From positions 558,001 to 622,000 of the forward strand of contig NZ_VITV01000001.1 in NCBI RefSeq assembly GCF_007828035.1: a stretch of DNA of 64,000 nucleotides, read 5' to 3'. The notes under the pieces are model-generated. The model saw only the letters and a program-made list of their open reading frames with translations. It did not search any database and was not told the DNA's origin. The stretch's first letter is position 1. Each line of letters starts with the position of its first letter. Below, piece after piece: positions 28,911-38,329 of the stretch. Origin of the DNA: Nitrospirillum amazonense (GTDB lineage: Bacteria; Pseudomonadota; Alphaproteobacteria; Azospirillales; Azospirillaceae). The position numbers were made by a program, and so were the translations under genes.

Positions 28911-29013
28911 TCCCTCAAACGCCGGCGCCAGCATCCGCTGGCTTGGCATATCCTCAGTTTCCAGCCCGCTGATGTTCCCCAGAAACTTCCGGTGGCCCCG
29001 GTCGGGGCCTACA
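28911..29013 (+). repeat. Structured 103-nt element, copy B
   Basis: It starts at TCCCTCA, five bases after the TAG stop of the GT2 gene, and ends at CCTACA, ten bases before the convergent GGDEF gene's stop codon. Hairpins are GCCAGC-ATCC-GCTGGC and GGCCCC-GGTC-GGGGCC, with GTTTC...GAAAC pairing possible in between. Relative to copy A, two base pairs in each hairpin have changed on both sides, keeping the stems intact, while the segment TCCTCAGTTTCCAG between them is unchanged. Confidence 0.7.
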
Positions 29014-29023
29014 ACGGTGTGAG

Positions 29024-32000
29024 CTAACTGGACGCCGCCTTGGGCTCGGGCGGCACGTCCTCGTCCGGGCTGGATGCCGGCCGGTCGTAGGTCTCGCGTT
29101 CATAAGGGTCTACCAGCGTGGCATCGCCCAGGCCGGCAAGGCGGGCCAGCGGCTCCAGCGGTGGGGTGTCGGCCACCAGCGCCGCAGCGGCCTCATCTCC
29201 CGTTGGGTCACCGGACGGGACGATGGCCCAGCCCATGCGGGCCGCCCGTTCCACCTCGTTATAGGCCAGCACGGTGCGGTTGCGACCGCCCTTCTTGGCC
29301 TGGTAGAGGGCGCCGTCCGCCCGCGCCAGCAGATCCTCCAGCGTCTCATCGGGGCTGCGCCACTGGGCCACGCCCAGGCTGGCCGTCACCTGGGCCACTC
29401 GCCCATCGTAGGCGACCTCCATCTCCGCCAGGCTGGTGCGGATGCGTTCCGCCACCACCTGCGCGCCGGCGATGTCCGTCTCGGGCAGCAGCATCATGAC
29501 CTCCTCCCCGCCGAAGCGGGCCAGCAAGTCCACGGTGCGGCAGGCCTTGGCCGCCACCGCCACCGCCGCCCGCAGCACCTCGTCCCCCATGAGGTGGCCG
29601 AAGGTGTCGTTGATGCGCTTGAAATGGTCGAGGTCGAACAGGATGACGGAGAAGGCGCGGCCGTAGCGGCGGGAGCGATCGCATTCCAGCCGCGCCAGTT
29701 CGAAGAAGCGGCGCCGGTTCAGGACGCCCGTCAGCGGATCGGTGCTGGCCAGCTGTTCCAGCTTGGTGTTGGCGGCGCGCAGGTCGCGGGTGCGGGCGGC
29801 GACGATGCGGCCCAGCGCCCGTTCGCGGCGCATCTGCGCCTCCGTCCGGATCGCCAGCACGCAGGCCATCAACGCCACCAGGCCGAAAACCAGCAGCAGC
29901 CGGAACCAGGCTTGTTCGTACCAATGGGGCAAGACCCTGATATGGAACGCCAGTTCGGCCATGGGCGGGATGGACAGCGCGTCCGCCGTGTTCTGGCCGG
30001 GCCGCGCCACCGGCTCGGCGTCGGGATCGAACCCGGCCGTCGCCTCCTGCCTGTTGGACAGGGCCAGGCCCGGCAGGTCGGTCCAGGCGCGCACCCGGAA
30101 AATATACTCGCCCTGCGGCAGGTTGGTGTAGACGGCCTGGGGCTGGGCGCCATTCACCTCCACCCAATCCTCGTCGAACCCATCCAGGCAATAGGCGTAG
30201 CGGGTGTCGTGCGGGGCACGGAAATCCAGCAGCGACAGGGCCAGGCGGATGGTCTTCACACCGGCGCCCAGGGTCAGGGTGCCGCCCGGTGGGGGCAGGC
30301 GGCCCGGCGGCTGCGCCTTGTGGTTCACATCCAACGCGGTGACGGCCAGCACGCCAACGGGCACGGATGGACGAAGCATGCCGGGCCGCATGACCGTCAG
30401 GCCGCCCATGCCGCCGAACAGCACCTCGCCCCCAGCGCCTCGGGTCGCCGCCTTGATGTTGAAGGCGCGGACGATGACACCGTCACGGGCGCCCAGAACG
30501 CGGGGTGGAAAGCCGGGGCCGTTGAACTTCACCAGGCTGGCCGCGGCGGCGGCCCAGACGCTGCCGTCGCCATCCACCGCCAGCGCGGATACAGCGTTGT
30601 TGGCCAGACCCTGCGTCTCATCCACCACCAGCGGGGCGATTCCCCGGCGCCCGGCCAGCGCGTCCCGCATCTGCGCCGGCGTCAGCACAGCCACGCCGCC
30701 GCCATAGGTGCCGGCCCACAGATTGCCGGCGCCATCCACGACGACATCGTTGACCACGTTGTGCGGCAGGCCGCCAATAGCGCCCGCCTGCGACGCACGC
30801 CGCAGCGTGTGGAAGCGCGGGCGCGGCATACCCGCCAGGTCGGCCACGGCGAGGCCGCCGGACGTGGCCAGCCATACCGCGCCCTGGGGGGCGTCTGCGC
30901 AGGGAGGCACCACCAGGATCTTGTTCACCTGGTCGGCGGGCAGGCTCTCCGCATCGGCCGGATCATGGACCAGATGGGTCAGGGTGCCGTCGGGCTGGCG
31001 GATGTACAGTCCGTCATAGCCGCCCAGCAACACGGCGGTTCCAGCGGGCGTGGGTGCCGCCGCCAGGGACAGGACGACGACGCCGTCCAGCGCCGGTATC
31101 CAGGACGAGGTGCCGGCCAAGGTGACGGGATCAATGCGGGTGACACCGCGCCCGCCCGCCAGCACCGCCCCGTCTGGCAGAACCGCCAGGCTGTAGATGT
31201 CCCGGCCCCGGTCCACCCCCGGCAGGACGACGTGACGCAAGGTGCCGTCGGCGGGGTCGACCACGTCGACCAACCCGCGCCCGAGGCCAAGCCACACCCG
31301 CCCCCGCGCATCCGTGGTCAGGGCATGCACGTCGGCGTCCGCCAGGCCGACGCCGCCCGGGGGAGCGGCCTGTACGGTGGAAACCAGGCGCTGCCCCGCC
31401 TCCACCCGGTCGGCGCCCCGTTGTGTGCCTACCCAGACATTGCCGCTGCGGTCGCGCAGGAAGGCGCGCACGACGTCGCCAGCCAGCGAGGTCGACACCA
31501 TTTCAGAGTGCGCCAGGATGCCCACCCGGTCGTCAGCATCCAGCGTCAGGATACCGACGCCGTCGGTGGCCAGCCACAGGGGGCCGCCGGGCCCTTCCGG
31601 CTCGGTGATGGCGCGCACGGTGTGGCGCGCCGCCACGCCATCCGCGCCGCTGAGGCCCTTGATTGTCAGGGGACGGCCCGTGGTGGTGTCCAGGGCGAAG
31701 GCCCCATTCTCGCCCGTCCCCACCCAGACGCGGCCCTGGCCGTCCTCATACAGGGCCCAGACGTCGTCGGCCAGCGCACGCGCCAGGATAGGGTCATCCA
31801 CCGGGGCGGCCACGCGGGTGAACGCCGTCTCACCCGCGCCGCGCCGGAACAGCCCGGGGTGGCCGCCCAGCCATAAGGCGCCCCGGCTGTCCTCCAGCAC
31901 GGCGAACAGACGGGGGCTGACGCCACCGGCACCCGCGTCGGCCACCGGCGATGCCGCGGCGGCATGGGGGTCGTAATGGTCCAGCCCCTGGTCCGACAGC

Positions 32001-32575
32001 ACCCAGGCGCCGCCGTCGCGGGCCGGCCCCAGGGCCATGATGCGGGCGGCGGTGGCGCGGTGTGCGATGGGCACGGCCCGGAAACCGTTCGCGTCCATAT
32101 CGAAGCGCACCAGGCCGCCGGCGTTCGTGCCGATCAGCAGGCCGCCGTCGTCGATGTACAGCAGGCTGCGCACATAGGCATCGGGCAAGACATAAGAGGG
32201 CGGTGGCGCGCCGGCCCCCTGCTTGCCGGGCGGCGAGCCGCCGCCAGCACTGGTGTCGGGCGAGCCCCGGTATATTTGGGTGCGGTAGCCGTCGAACCGC
32301 ACCAGGCCGCCGAAGGTGCCGAACCAAACCACCCCATGGCGGGTCTGCGCCAGGCTGGTCACCACGTCGCTGGGCAGGCGCAGAGCGGGGGGGAAATGGT
32401 CGAACTCGGGGCCGGAGAGGCGGGCCCAGGGATCGGAAGCGCCGGCGGGAGCGGTGGGCTGGGCGGCAAAGGCCGACGCGGCGGCGCAGGCAAGCAGCAG
32501 CGCCAGGCCCAACCGCCCGGCCCCCAACCGCCCCGCCAGGGCGCATCCCGCCCGCAAAAAGCGCCGCCCAATCAT
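29024..32575 (-). CDS. Two-component-propeller sensor with GGDEF output domain
   Basis: An 1183-residue membrane protein. Signal peptide or anchor about 1-38; periplasmic beta-propeller repeats about 50-730 (repeated blocks such as GVVWFGTFGGLVRF, GRVWVGTGENGAF, GNVWVGTQRGADR); Y_Y_Y domain about 760-870 (RYAYCLDGFDEDW, LPQGEYIFRVRAW); one membrane helix about 890-910; then a GGDEF domain about 940-1105 (STDPLTGVLNRRRF, FDLDHFKRINDTFGH). The signature is GGEEV (1022-1026), with Val where Phe is usual. The inhibitory RxxD site is intact (RTVD, 1013-1016). It probably makes cyclic-di-GMP in response to a periplasmic glycan or other ligand; the Val variant may lower activity. Confidence 0.92.
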   Translation of the reverse strand: MIGRRFLRAGCALAGRLGAGRLGLALLLACAAASAFAAQPTAPAGASDPWARLSGPEFDHFPPALRLPSDVVTSLAQTRHGVVWFGTFGGLVRFDGYRTQIYRGSPDTSAGGGSPPGKQGAGAPPPSYVLPDAYVRSLLYIDDGGLLIGTNAGGLVRFDMDANGFRAVPIAHRATAARIMALGPARDGGAWVLSDQGLDHYDPHAAAASPVADAGAGGVSPRLFAVLEDSRGALWLGGHPGLFRRGAGETAFTRVAAPVDDPILARALADDVWALYEDGQGRVWVGTGENGAFALDTTTGRPLTIKGLSGADGVAARHTVRAITEPEGPGGPLWLATDGVGILTLDADDRVGILAHSEMVSTSLAGDVVRAFLRDRSGNVWVGTQRGADRVEAGQRLVSTVQAAPPGGVGLADADVHALTTDARGRVWLGLGRGLVDVVDPADGTLRHVVLPGVDRGRDIYSLAVLPDGAVLAGGRGVTRIDPVTLAGTSSWIPALDGVVVLSLAAAPTPAGTAVLLGGYDGLYIRQPDGTLTHLVHDPADAESLPADQVNKILVVPPCADAPQGAVWLATSGGLAVADLAGMPRPRFHTLRRASQAGAIGGLPHNVVNDVVVDGAGNLWAGTYGGGVAVLTPAQMRDALAGRRGIAPLVVDETQGLANNAVSALAVDGDGSVWAAAAASLVKFNGPGFPPRVLGARDGVIVRAFNIKAATRGAGGEVLFGGMGGLTVMRPGMLRPSVPVGVLAVTALDVNHKAQPPGRLPPPGGTLTLGAGVKTIRLALSLLDFRAPHDTRYAYCLDGFDEDWVEVNGAQPQAVYTNLPQGEYIFRVRAWTDLPGLALSNRQEATAGFDPDAEPVARPGQNTADALSIPPMAELAFHIRVLPHWYEQAWFRLLLVFGLVALMACVLAIRTEAQMRRERALGRIVAARTRDLRAANTKLEQLASTDPLTGVLNRRRFFELARLECDRSRRYGRAFSVILFDLDHFKRINDTFGHLMGDEVLRAAVAVAAKACRTVDLLARFGGEEVMMLLPETDIAGAQVVAERIRTSLAEMEVAYDGRVAQVTASLGVAQWRSPDETLEDLLARADGALYQAKKGGRNRTVLAYNEVERAARMGWAIVPSGDPTGDEAAAALVADTPPLEPLARLAGLGDATLVDPYERETYDRPASSPDEDVPPEPKAASS

Positions 32576-32755
32576 GACCGGGTCCGCATTCCCTCACAAG
32601 AAATCGCCGCGGCGGGCGACCCGCAGCCATGGTTAACGCCAAATGATTACCAAATCCTCGACAGGCAGGCGTCCGACCCCGTGTTCCTGTCAGTTTTTTG
32701 CCTGGAGCGCGGCGCGAAGGCCAGGACCGGCGCGTCCCGGGATCGGCGCAAAAGG
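32576..32755. other. Short intergenic stretch
   Basis: No gene or convincing structure is visible between the two same-strand genes. It is slightly AT-richer near 32640-32660 and presumably holds the GGDEF gene's promoter. Confidence 0.4.
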
Positions 32756-35227
32756 TTAGGCGTCCGCCAGCGGTGGAATCTGGAAAAACGCTTCCAGCGC
32801 CTTCCGCCCCGCACCCGCCCGCAGCGCCACCACCGCCTGGTCCAGGCGCGCGTCGATATCGGGCAGAGTCTTCTCCGGCACGATGGGCACGAACATCGCC
32901 GGCCCCGCGCCGCCATCCAGCCGGCCGCCATCCAGTCGATAGACGCGCCCGGCCCGGTGGACGGGAAGCAGGCGGTCGGGTGTCAGCACGAAATCGACAC
33001 CGGCCACCAGGGCCACCTGATCCAGGAAATAGCCCAGGACCGGGCCCCCGTTCCGGCAGCGGTCCCAGTGATACAGCAGCAGGTCGGCCACGCCCCGGGC
33101 GAAAGCCCGGGCCATGTCCCCCGGCCCGACCGCCACCAGGCCGCCGCCAACCGCGTCATAGGGGGCCGCCAGGTTGGCGGGGCCCCAGGTGGCCGCGACC
33201 GGCCGGCCGGCGGGCAGGGCGGCGACGAAGCGGGCGGGGTCGGACAGGAAAGCGGCATCGATGTCGGCGACCACCAGCGGCGCGCCATAACGGTCCTGGA
33301 TTTGAGGCAGCCGCAGGAAGCGCGCGGCGGTCAGGTAGGTAAGGCGCGTTTCATGGTGCAGTTCCGGATCCAGCGCCTCCGTCGACCATCCCAGGCGCAG
33401 GCCGGGTGCCGCCGCCGCCAGGAAGTCGATGTCATCCGTCGCTGGGTCGCAGATATGGACATGCAGGCGGGTGCCGGCGGCAACGGCGGCGATGGAGGCC
33501 GCCAGGAAGGGCAGGAAGCGGCGCACATAGCGGCTGTCGGCCGCCACCAGCACCACGGGCTCTTCGGCGACGCCCGGCGCCGTCCGCCCCCAGTCCAGCG
33601 TGGCGTCGAAGCCTGCGCGCAACGGCTCGGCGGCGGCGGTCCAACGCTGGAAGTCATCGCCCAGGGGAATCTGGGCCGCGAAGGGCAGGGCCTGTTCCAA
33701 GCTGGCGAAACAATCCTTCGCCCGCCGCTCGTGCCCCAGACGCAGGGCGACGCAGCCGTCCAGGAAGGTGAACCAGGGGTCCAACAAGGGGTCACGCCCC
33801 ATGGCGGCCCCTGTGACAGCCTCGACCAGCCGGGGCAGTTGCGCCGCCCCATCAGGCTTCCGCAGCAGATGGTTGCCGGTCTCCAGCGCCAGATAGTAGG
33901 CGTTTTTCCAGAAATAGTCCCGCGCCTCCCATTCCGTCGCAACCCAGGCGACCAGGCGGCCCAGGGCGTCCCACGCCTGATCCGTCGCGGGCGCGATGTC
34001 GGCCAACAGGCGGGCCAGGCGGTGGCAGTCTTCCATCCCCGCCGCCCCAGTACCCGGAACCAGGGCCTGGATCTCGGGCAGCAGGGCCGCTGCCGCCGCG
34101 ATTTCGCCCTGGGAGACCAGCAAGGTGGCGCGATTGCTGGCCGCCGCCGCGCGCAGGTCCGCTGCCAGGTCGCCCCTGATCATAAGGGTCGCGTAAGCGG
34201 ACAGGGCTTCCGCATCCCGCTTGGCCTGGTGCAGCAGGCGGGCGCGGGCGAACAGCAGGTCGGGGCGGTCCGGCGCCAGCGCCAGCGCGGCGTCCAGGAC
34301 GGCCAGCGCCTGGTCCGGCCGGTCCTGACGCTCGCGCAACTGCCATAGCGCCTCATGGGCCATGAGGTTGGCGGGCTCCCGATCCAGTACCGCCTGGAAA
34401 CAGTCAGCGGCGGCCTCCAGCCGGCCCAGACCGGCCAGCACCTGGCCCAGGCCGAAGCGGGCGGGCAGCAGACCCGGCGCCAGGACCAGCGCCGCCTCAT
34501 AGGCCGCGGCGGCGTCCTGCGCCCGGTCCCGCTTGTGCAGCAGCGCGCCCTGCACCTGCAGGCCCTGCGCCGCCAACAGGGGATCGCCGGCCGACAGCCC
34601 GGGGACGGCCAGCGCGGCCTGGTAGGCAGCCAGCGCCGCGTCCTCCTGCCCCTGTGCCTCCCGCACGCGGCCCAGCGTGATGTGGGCCGCGGCCGCGGTC
34701 GCCCCCGTCGCCGGGGCCAGGGCGCGGGCCAAGGCCGCCGCCGCCGCGTCCAGCCGCCCAAGGGCGTGGAGGCAGCGCCCCTGGTCCAGCGCCAAAGCCG
34801 CATCCGTCGGCGCCAACCGGCTGGCGCGTTCGAACAGGCCGGCCGCCTCATCCTTGCCACCTGGCTCGCCCCGGCCGGCCAATAGCCGCGCCAGGGGTGC
34901 CAAGGCCTCCGCCTGGTCCGGCTGCTGGGCCAGGACGGCGCGGAACTGGGGGATGGCGGCCTCCGCCCGGCCGGACGCCATCAGCGCCTTGGCCAGGGTC
35001 AGGCGATAAGCCACGGCCTCCGGCCGCAGCGCCAGCGCCCGCTCCAGCCCGGCCGCAGCCGCGTCGAACTGGCCAGCCTGTGCGTCCAGCACGGCCAACA
35101 GGTAAAGGGCGTCGGGGGTGTCGGGCGCCACGGCCAGGATCCGGCCGTAGAGGATGCGCGCCTCGGCCAAGCGCCCCGCCTGATGATGATCCAAGGCGGC
35201 CTGCAGCGCCTCAGCGATGGTCGCCAC
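32756..35227 (-). CDS. TPR protein with C-terminal nucleotide-sugar-transferase-like domain
   Basis: An 823-residue protein. The first ~450 residues are tandem TPR units (AEALQAALDHHQAGRLAEAR, ALYLLAVLDAQAGQFDAAA and so on), a protein-binding superhelix. From about residue 555 there is a GT-A-like domain: VVLVAADSRYVRRFLPFLAA, LHVHICD, the likely metal motif VVADIDAAF (D655-I-D657), then DAVGGGLVAVGPGD and GYFLDQVAL. A TPR plus transferase layout suggests glycosylation of a protein bound by the TPRs. I chose GTG 35227 because GGAAAGG precedes it; a TTG 30 bases upstream is the alternative. It is divergent from an unknown gene. Confidence 0.78.
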   Translation of the reverse strand: MATIAEALQAALDHHQAGRLAEARILYGRILAVAPDTPDALYLLAVLDAQAGQFDAAAAGLERALALRPEAVAYRLTLAKALMASGRAEAAIPQFRAVLAQQPDQAEALAPLARLLAGRGEPGGKDEAAGLFERASRLAPTDAALALDQGRCLHALGRLDAAAAALARALAPATGATAAAAHITLGRVREAQGQEDAALAAYQAALAVPGLSAGDPLLAAQGLQVQGALLHKRDRAQDAAAAYEAALVLAPGLLPARFGLGQVLAGLGRLEAAADCFQAVLDREPANLMAHEALWQLRERQDRPDQALAVLDAALALAPDRPDLLFARARLLHQAKRDAEALSAYATLMIRGDLAADLRAAAASNRATLLVSQGEIAAAAALLPEIQALVPGTGAAGMEDCHRLARLLADIAPATDQAWDALGRLVAWVATEWEARDYFWKNAYYLALETGNHLLRKPDGAAQLPRLVEAVTGAAMGRDPLLDPWFTFLDGCVALRLGHERRAKDCFASLEQALPFAAQIPLGDDFQRWTAAAEPLRAGFDATLDWGRTAPGVAEEPVVLVAADSRYVRRFLPFLAASIAAVAAGTRLHVHICDPATDDIDFLAAAAPGLRLGWSTEALDPELHHETRLTYLTAARFLRLPQIQDRYGAPLVVADIDAAFLSDPARFVAALPAGRPVAATWGPANLAAPYDAVGGGLVAVGPGDMARAFARGVADLLLYHWDRCRNGGPVLGYFLDQVALVAGVDFVLTPDRLLPVHRAGRVYRLDGGRLDGGAGPAMFVPIVPEKTLPDIDARLDQAVVALRAGAGRKALEAFFQIPPLADA

Positions 35228-35353
35228 GGCGACACCCCTTTCCCCAAAATGCCCCAAAGAGCCCCACTCCCACGCCGCTGGCGCGGGGACGGGCTTATGG
35301 TAAACTAACGATTGTCGACGCAGTCTCGACCAAAGAGGCCAGGCCGCACAAGC

Positions 35354-36259
35354 ATGTCCAGGGAAACGGCATCACCGCCGGCCCCCAACCCCGACGTCCG
35401 GCGCCGTCCCCAGGAGGGTCGGCGGGGGCGTGACACTGACCAATCCCGCCGCTATCGCGCCACCCGTCAGAAGATCGCCCAGCTGAACGAGGCTGTGCGC
35501 GCCCTGGGCGCCGATTGCGCCCGCACCCTGGCGGCGGAACCGCACGTGGACGAGGCGTATGCAACCCTGCGCCGCCTGTCGCCCCTGTTCAGCGAGGTGC
35601 TGTCGTTCGTCGCCGTCATCGGCACCCAGGTGGACACGTTGGAGGAACCGCGCCGTACCGAGGCGATGGAGCAGCTGGCCCTGCTGGAACGCCACCTGGC
35701 CCGGCTGGAGCTGGAAACCAGCGCCACGCTGATGGACCAGCTGGCGGCCTCGACCGCGCCCCGCGCCCTGGGCACGCGCCATGTCCTGGAGCGCTGGCTG
35801 GCGGGCACGGAAGGGTTGGAGGAAAAATTGGACCAGGACGGCCAGGCGCGGCTGGGGCATATGCGCGCCCTGGCGCGGGTGGTGGCCGATGGCTGCCCCG
35901 CCCTGCCAGACTTCTCCACAGCGCAGATGCCCGCCGGCGAGGGCGGGCGGGCGGATACCGTCCCCTTGCTCACCCGTGCGCCCGCAGCATCCCGGCCGGA
36001 TACCGGCACCGTCCAACTGGCTTTCCGCACGGGTGAAAAGGGGGTGCACATCGACCCTGGCCAATCGCACAACCTGGCGGCGGAGGTGCGGCGGCTGAAG
36101 CTGCAGGTGGCCATCGCCGCCGTGCTGGACATCACCCCGGCCAACGTGGCCCTGGTGCTGACCGGGCGCGACCCTTTCCGCGCCGTCCAGGCCACGGCCC
36201 TGGCCGACGTGCTGCGCCGGCACATCGGCGCCGACCGCCTGGTGGTCAGCGGGCCTTGA
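35354..36259 (+). CDS. Uncharacterised 301-residue protein
   Basis: I do not recognise a family. The first 35 residues are basic and Pro/Arg-rich and probably disordered. Residues about 40-190 are predominantly helical (KIAQLNEAVRALGADCARTL, LERHLARLELETSATLMDQL) and could form a coiled bundle. A short disordered link follows, and the C-terminal ~70 residues have mixed character (NLAAEVRRLKLQVAIAAVL, LTGRDPFRAVQATALADVL). There is no signal peptide or membrane helix. It is divergent from the TPR-transferase gene and convergent, with a three-base gap, with the MFS gene. Confidence 0.7.
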   Translation: MSRETASPPAPNPDVRRRPQEGRRGRDTDQSRRYRATRQKIAQLNEAVRALGADCARTLAAEPHVDEAYATLRRLSPLFSEVLSFVAVIGTQVDTLEEPRRTEAMEQLALLERHLARLELETSATLMDQLAASTAPRALGTRHVLERWLAGTEGLEEKLDQDGQARLGHMRALARVVADGCPALPDFSTAQMPAGEGGRADTVPLLTRAPAASRPDTGTVQLAFRTGEKGVHIDPGQSHNLAAEVRRLKLQVAIAAVLDITPANVALVLTGRDPFRAVQATALADVLRRHIGADRLVVSGP

Positions 36260-36262
36260 GCC

Positions 36263-37471
36263 TCATACTTCCTGGCGGCGGGCGTGGGCCAGCAGCCAGC
36301 AGCCCAGCAAGGCCAGGGCGATGGCGCCGCCAGTGGCCGACACGGCCAGCCAGCCGCCCAGGTCCCACGCCAGGCTGGCCACGGCCGAGCCGCAAGCGCC
36401 GCCCACGAAATAGGTCGTGAGGTAGACCGTGGTGACCCGGCCCCGGGCACCATGGTTGCCCGCGTAGATGACGCTCTGGTTGGTGATCTGCAGGCCCTGC
36501 ACGCCAATGTCCAGCAACAGGATGCCGGCGGTCAGCGCGATCAGCGACCAGTGGGTCAAGGCCATCAAGCCCCAGGCGGCCAGGCAGGCGGCAGCGAACA
36601 GGCCGGTGGCGGCGTGGGCATGGCCCTTGTCGGCCAGGCGGCCCGCCCGGCTGGCGGCCAGCGCGCCGGCCAGGCCCGCCAGACCGAACAGGCCTATGGT
36701 GGCCTGGTCGAAATGATAGGGCGCGTCGCTGAGCACGAAGGTCAGGCCCGTCCACAGCACACTGAAGCCAGCGAAGCCCAGGGCCCCCATCAGCGAGCGC
36801 CAGCGCAGCACCGCGTCCGTGCGGGCCAGGTGGAGGACGGAGGCCATCAACCGGCCGTAGGGGATGCTGGGACGGGCGGGGTCGGCCGGCAGCGCGCGCG
36901 CCAACAAGGCGCCCAGCACCGTCATCACGACGGCGGCGGCGATATAGACGGCGCGCCAGCCGGCATAATGGGCGATAGCGCCGGCGATGGTACGGGCCAG
37001 CAGGATGCCCAGGATGAGGCCGCTCATGACCGTGCCTACGGTGCGGCCCCGGCTGTGGTCCGGCGCCAGGGACGCGGCGAAAGGCACCGCCACCTGGGCG
37101 GCGCAGGATAGCACGCCCACGCCCAGCGAGGCGGCGGCGAAGGTGAGGAAGCCGGGGCTGGCCGCGGCCCCGAGCAACAGGAGGATGCACAGGGCCAGCA
37201 GGGTCAGGATCAGGCGCTTGCGGTTGTGGGTATCGCCCAGGGGCACCACCAGCAGCAGGCCCAGGGCATAGCCCACCTGGGTCACCGTCACCAGCATGCC
37301 CGCCGACCCCATGCCCACCTGGAAACTGGCGGCGATGTCGGCCAGCAGCGGCTGGACGTAATAGATGTTGGCGACCACGGCACCGCAGGTGATGGCGAAC
37401 AGCAGCGTCAGCCCGGCGGACAGGCCGCCCGATGCGGTTTGGCCGGGTGTGGTTTCGGATGACACGGTCAT
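36263..37471 (-). CDS. MFS transporter (DHA1-like)
   Basis: A 402-residue, twelve-helix major facilitator superfamily transporter. The loop between helices 2 and 3 carries LGDTHNRKRLI, the MFS motif A region, and helix 1 contains NIYYVQPLLADIAASF, typical of the AraJ/YfcJ-like DHA1 group. The second half begins after a charged loop near LPADPARPSIPYGRL. It probably exports a small molecule using proton motive force; no substrate is indicated. I chose ATG 37471; a TTG start nine codons upstream is the alternative. Nothing nearby is clearly linked. Confidence 0.9.
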   Translation of the reverse strand: MTVSSETTPGQTASGGLSAGLTLLFAITCGAVVANIYYVQPLLADIAASFQVGMGSAGMLVTVTQVGYALGLLLVVPLGDTHNRKRLILTLLALCILLLLGAAASPGFLTFAAASLGVGVLSCAAQVAVPFAASLAPDHSRGRTVGTVMSGLILGILLARTIAGAIAHYAGWRAVYIAAAVVMTVLGALLARALPADPARPSIPYGRLMASVLHLARTDAVLRWRSLMGALGFAGFSVLWTGLTFVLSDAPYHFDQATIGLFGLAGLAGALAASRAGRLADKGHAHAATGLFAAACLAAWGLMALTHWSLIALTAGILLLDIGVQGLQITNQSVIYAGNHGARGRVTTVYLTTYFVGGACGSAVASLAWDLGGWLAVSATGGAIALALLGCWLLAHARRQEV

Positions 37472-37593
37472 GGGACGGCGGACCTGTGCTGAAGACAAGG
37501 GCGGCCGTCTTCAGTACCGGGGTTCTGTCAAATAGGAAACGGTTAGTTGCGAAAACCAGCCGCGCCCCGTGCGGGGGCTTGACGGCGGCCTTT

Positions 37594-38181
37594 TCAGTCC
37601 ACGTCCATCACCCGCAGCAGGGGCCAACGTTCCAGCCAGCGCTTCTCGCGCACCCGCTGACGCAAAATTTCGCGCTTGGCGCCCCGGAAGGCCGGCGTGG
37701 GGCGGATGACGCGGCCGAACAGGTCGTCCAAGCCGAAGGGCGCCAGAATCTCCAGCGCATCGCCCGGGGTCAGGCGCACTGCCACGGCTGTGGCCGTTTC
37801 CGGCCAGTGGCGCAGGGCATCGGCGCAGCCGGCATAGGGCGCGTCGCCATTGCGGCAGTGCATGCGGGCCTGGTTTTTCACCGACCAGGGAACACCGGGC
37901 GCCAGGGCCAGCAGGCGGTCGGTAAGGTCCCGATCCACCGCGATGGACGGGCGCACGGCGTCGAACCACACCACATCCACATCGCTGTCGGGCGCTTGGC
38001 CCGCCGTTTCGGGGCCGGCCTGTTGGCGGTGCAGCTGATCCCACACGGCGTTGCGCACGAAGCCCGCGCCAATCCAGCAATCCGGCAGGTCCAGGGCGCG
38101 AACATGGGCCAGCAGCCGCATGCGCCAGGCATCGTCCCGAATCACGGCCTGCAGGCGATCGCCATAGGTGAGCTGGTGCAT
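37594..38181 (-). CDS. Nucleotidyltransferase-fold protein (DUF925/NTP_transf_6)
   Basis: A 195-residue protein of the small nucleotidyltransferase family PF06042. The motif IGAGFVRNAVWDQLH followed by SDVDVVWFD gives the two metal-binding acidic residues of the polymerase-beta-like fold. The PWSVKNQARMH and APYAGCADALRHWPETATAVAVR stretches are characteristic of the family. It probably transfers a nucleotide to an unknown acceptor. Length is normal. It stands alone between an MFS gene and a TonB receptor terminator. Confidence 0.85.
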   Translation of the reverse strand: MHQLTYGDRLQAVIRDDAWRMRLLAHVRALDLPDCWIGAGFVRNAVWDQLHRQQAGPETAGQAPDSDVDVVWFDAVRPSIAVDRDLTDRLLALAPGVPWSVKNQARMHCRNGDAPYAGCADALRHWPETATAVAVRLTPGDALEILAPFGLDDLFGRVIRPTPAFRGAKREILRQRVREKRWLERWPLLRVMDVD

Positions 38182-38201
38182 GGTGCCGCCCCATCCTGCG
38201 C

Positions 38202-38243
38202 GGATAAAAAGAATGGGCCCCGCCGGTTAGCCGGCGAGGCCCC
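38202..38243 (-). terminator. Terminator of the third-region TonB receptor
   Basis: On the minus strand GGGGCCTCGCCGG, loop CTAA, CCGGCGGGGCCC is followed by ATTCTTTTTATCC. It lies about 90 bases downstream of the receptor stop at 38330. Confidence 0.85.
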
Positions 38244-38329
38244 TGAAAGATATATGTCTTTCCTCATATGGGGTGAGACCGCAAAAGGTCACACCCCCAA
38301 AATGTCGCACTTATGCAAGTTACGCGGCC

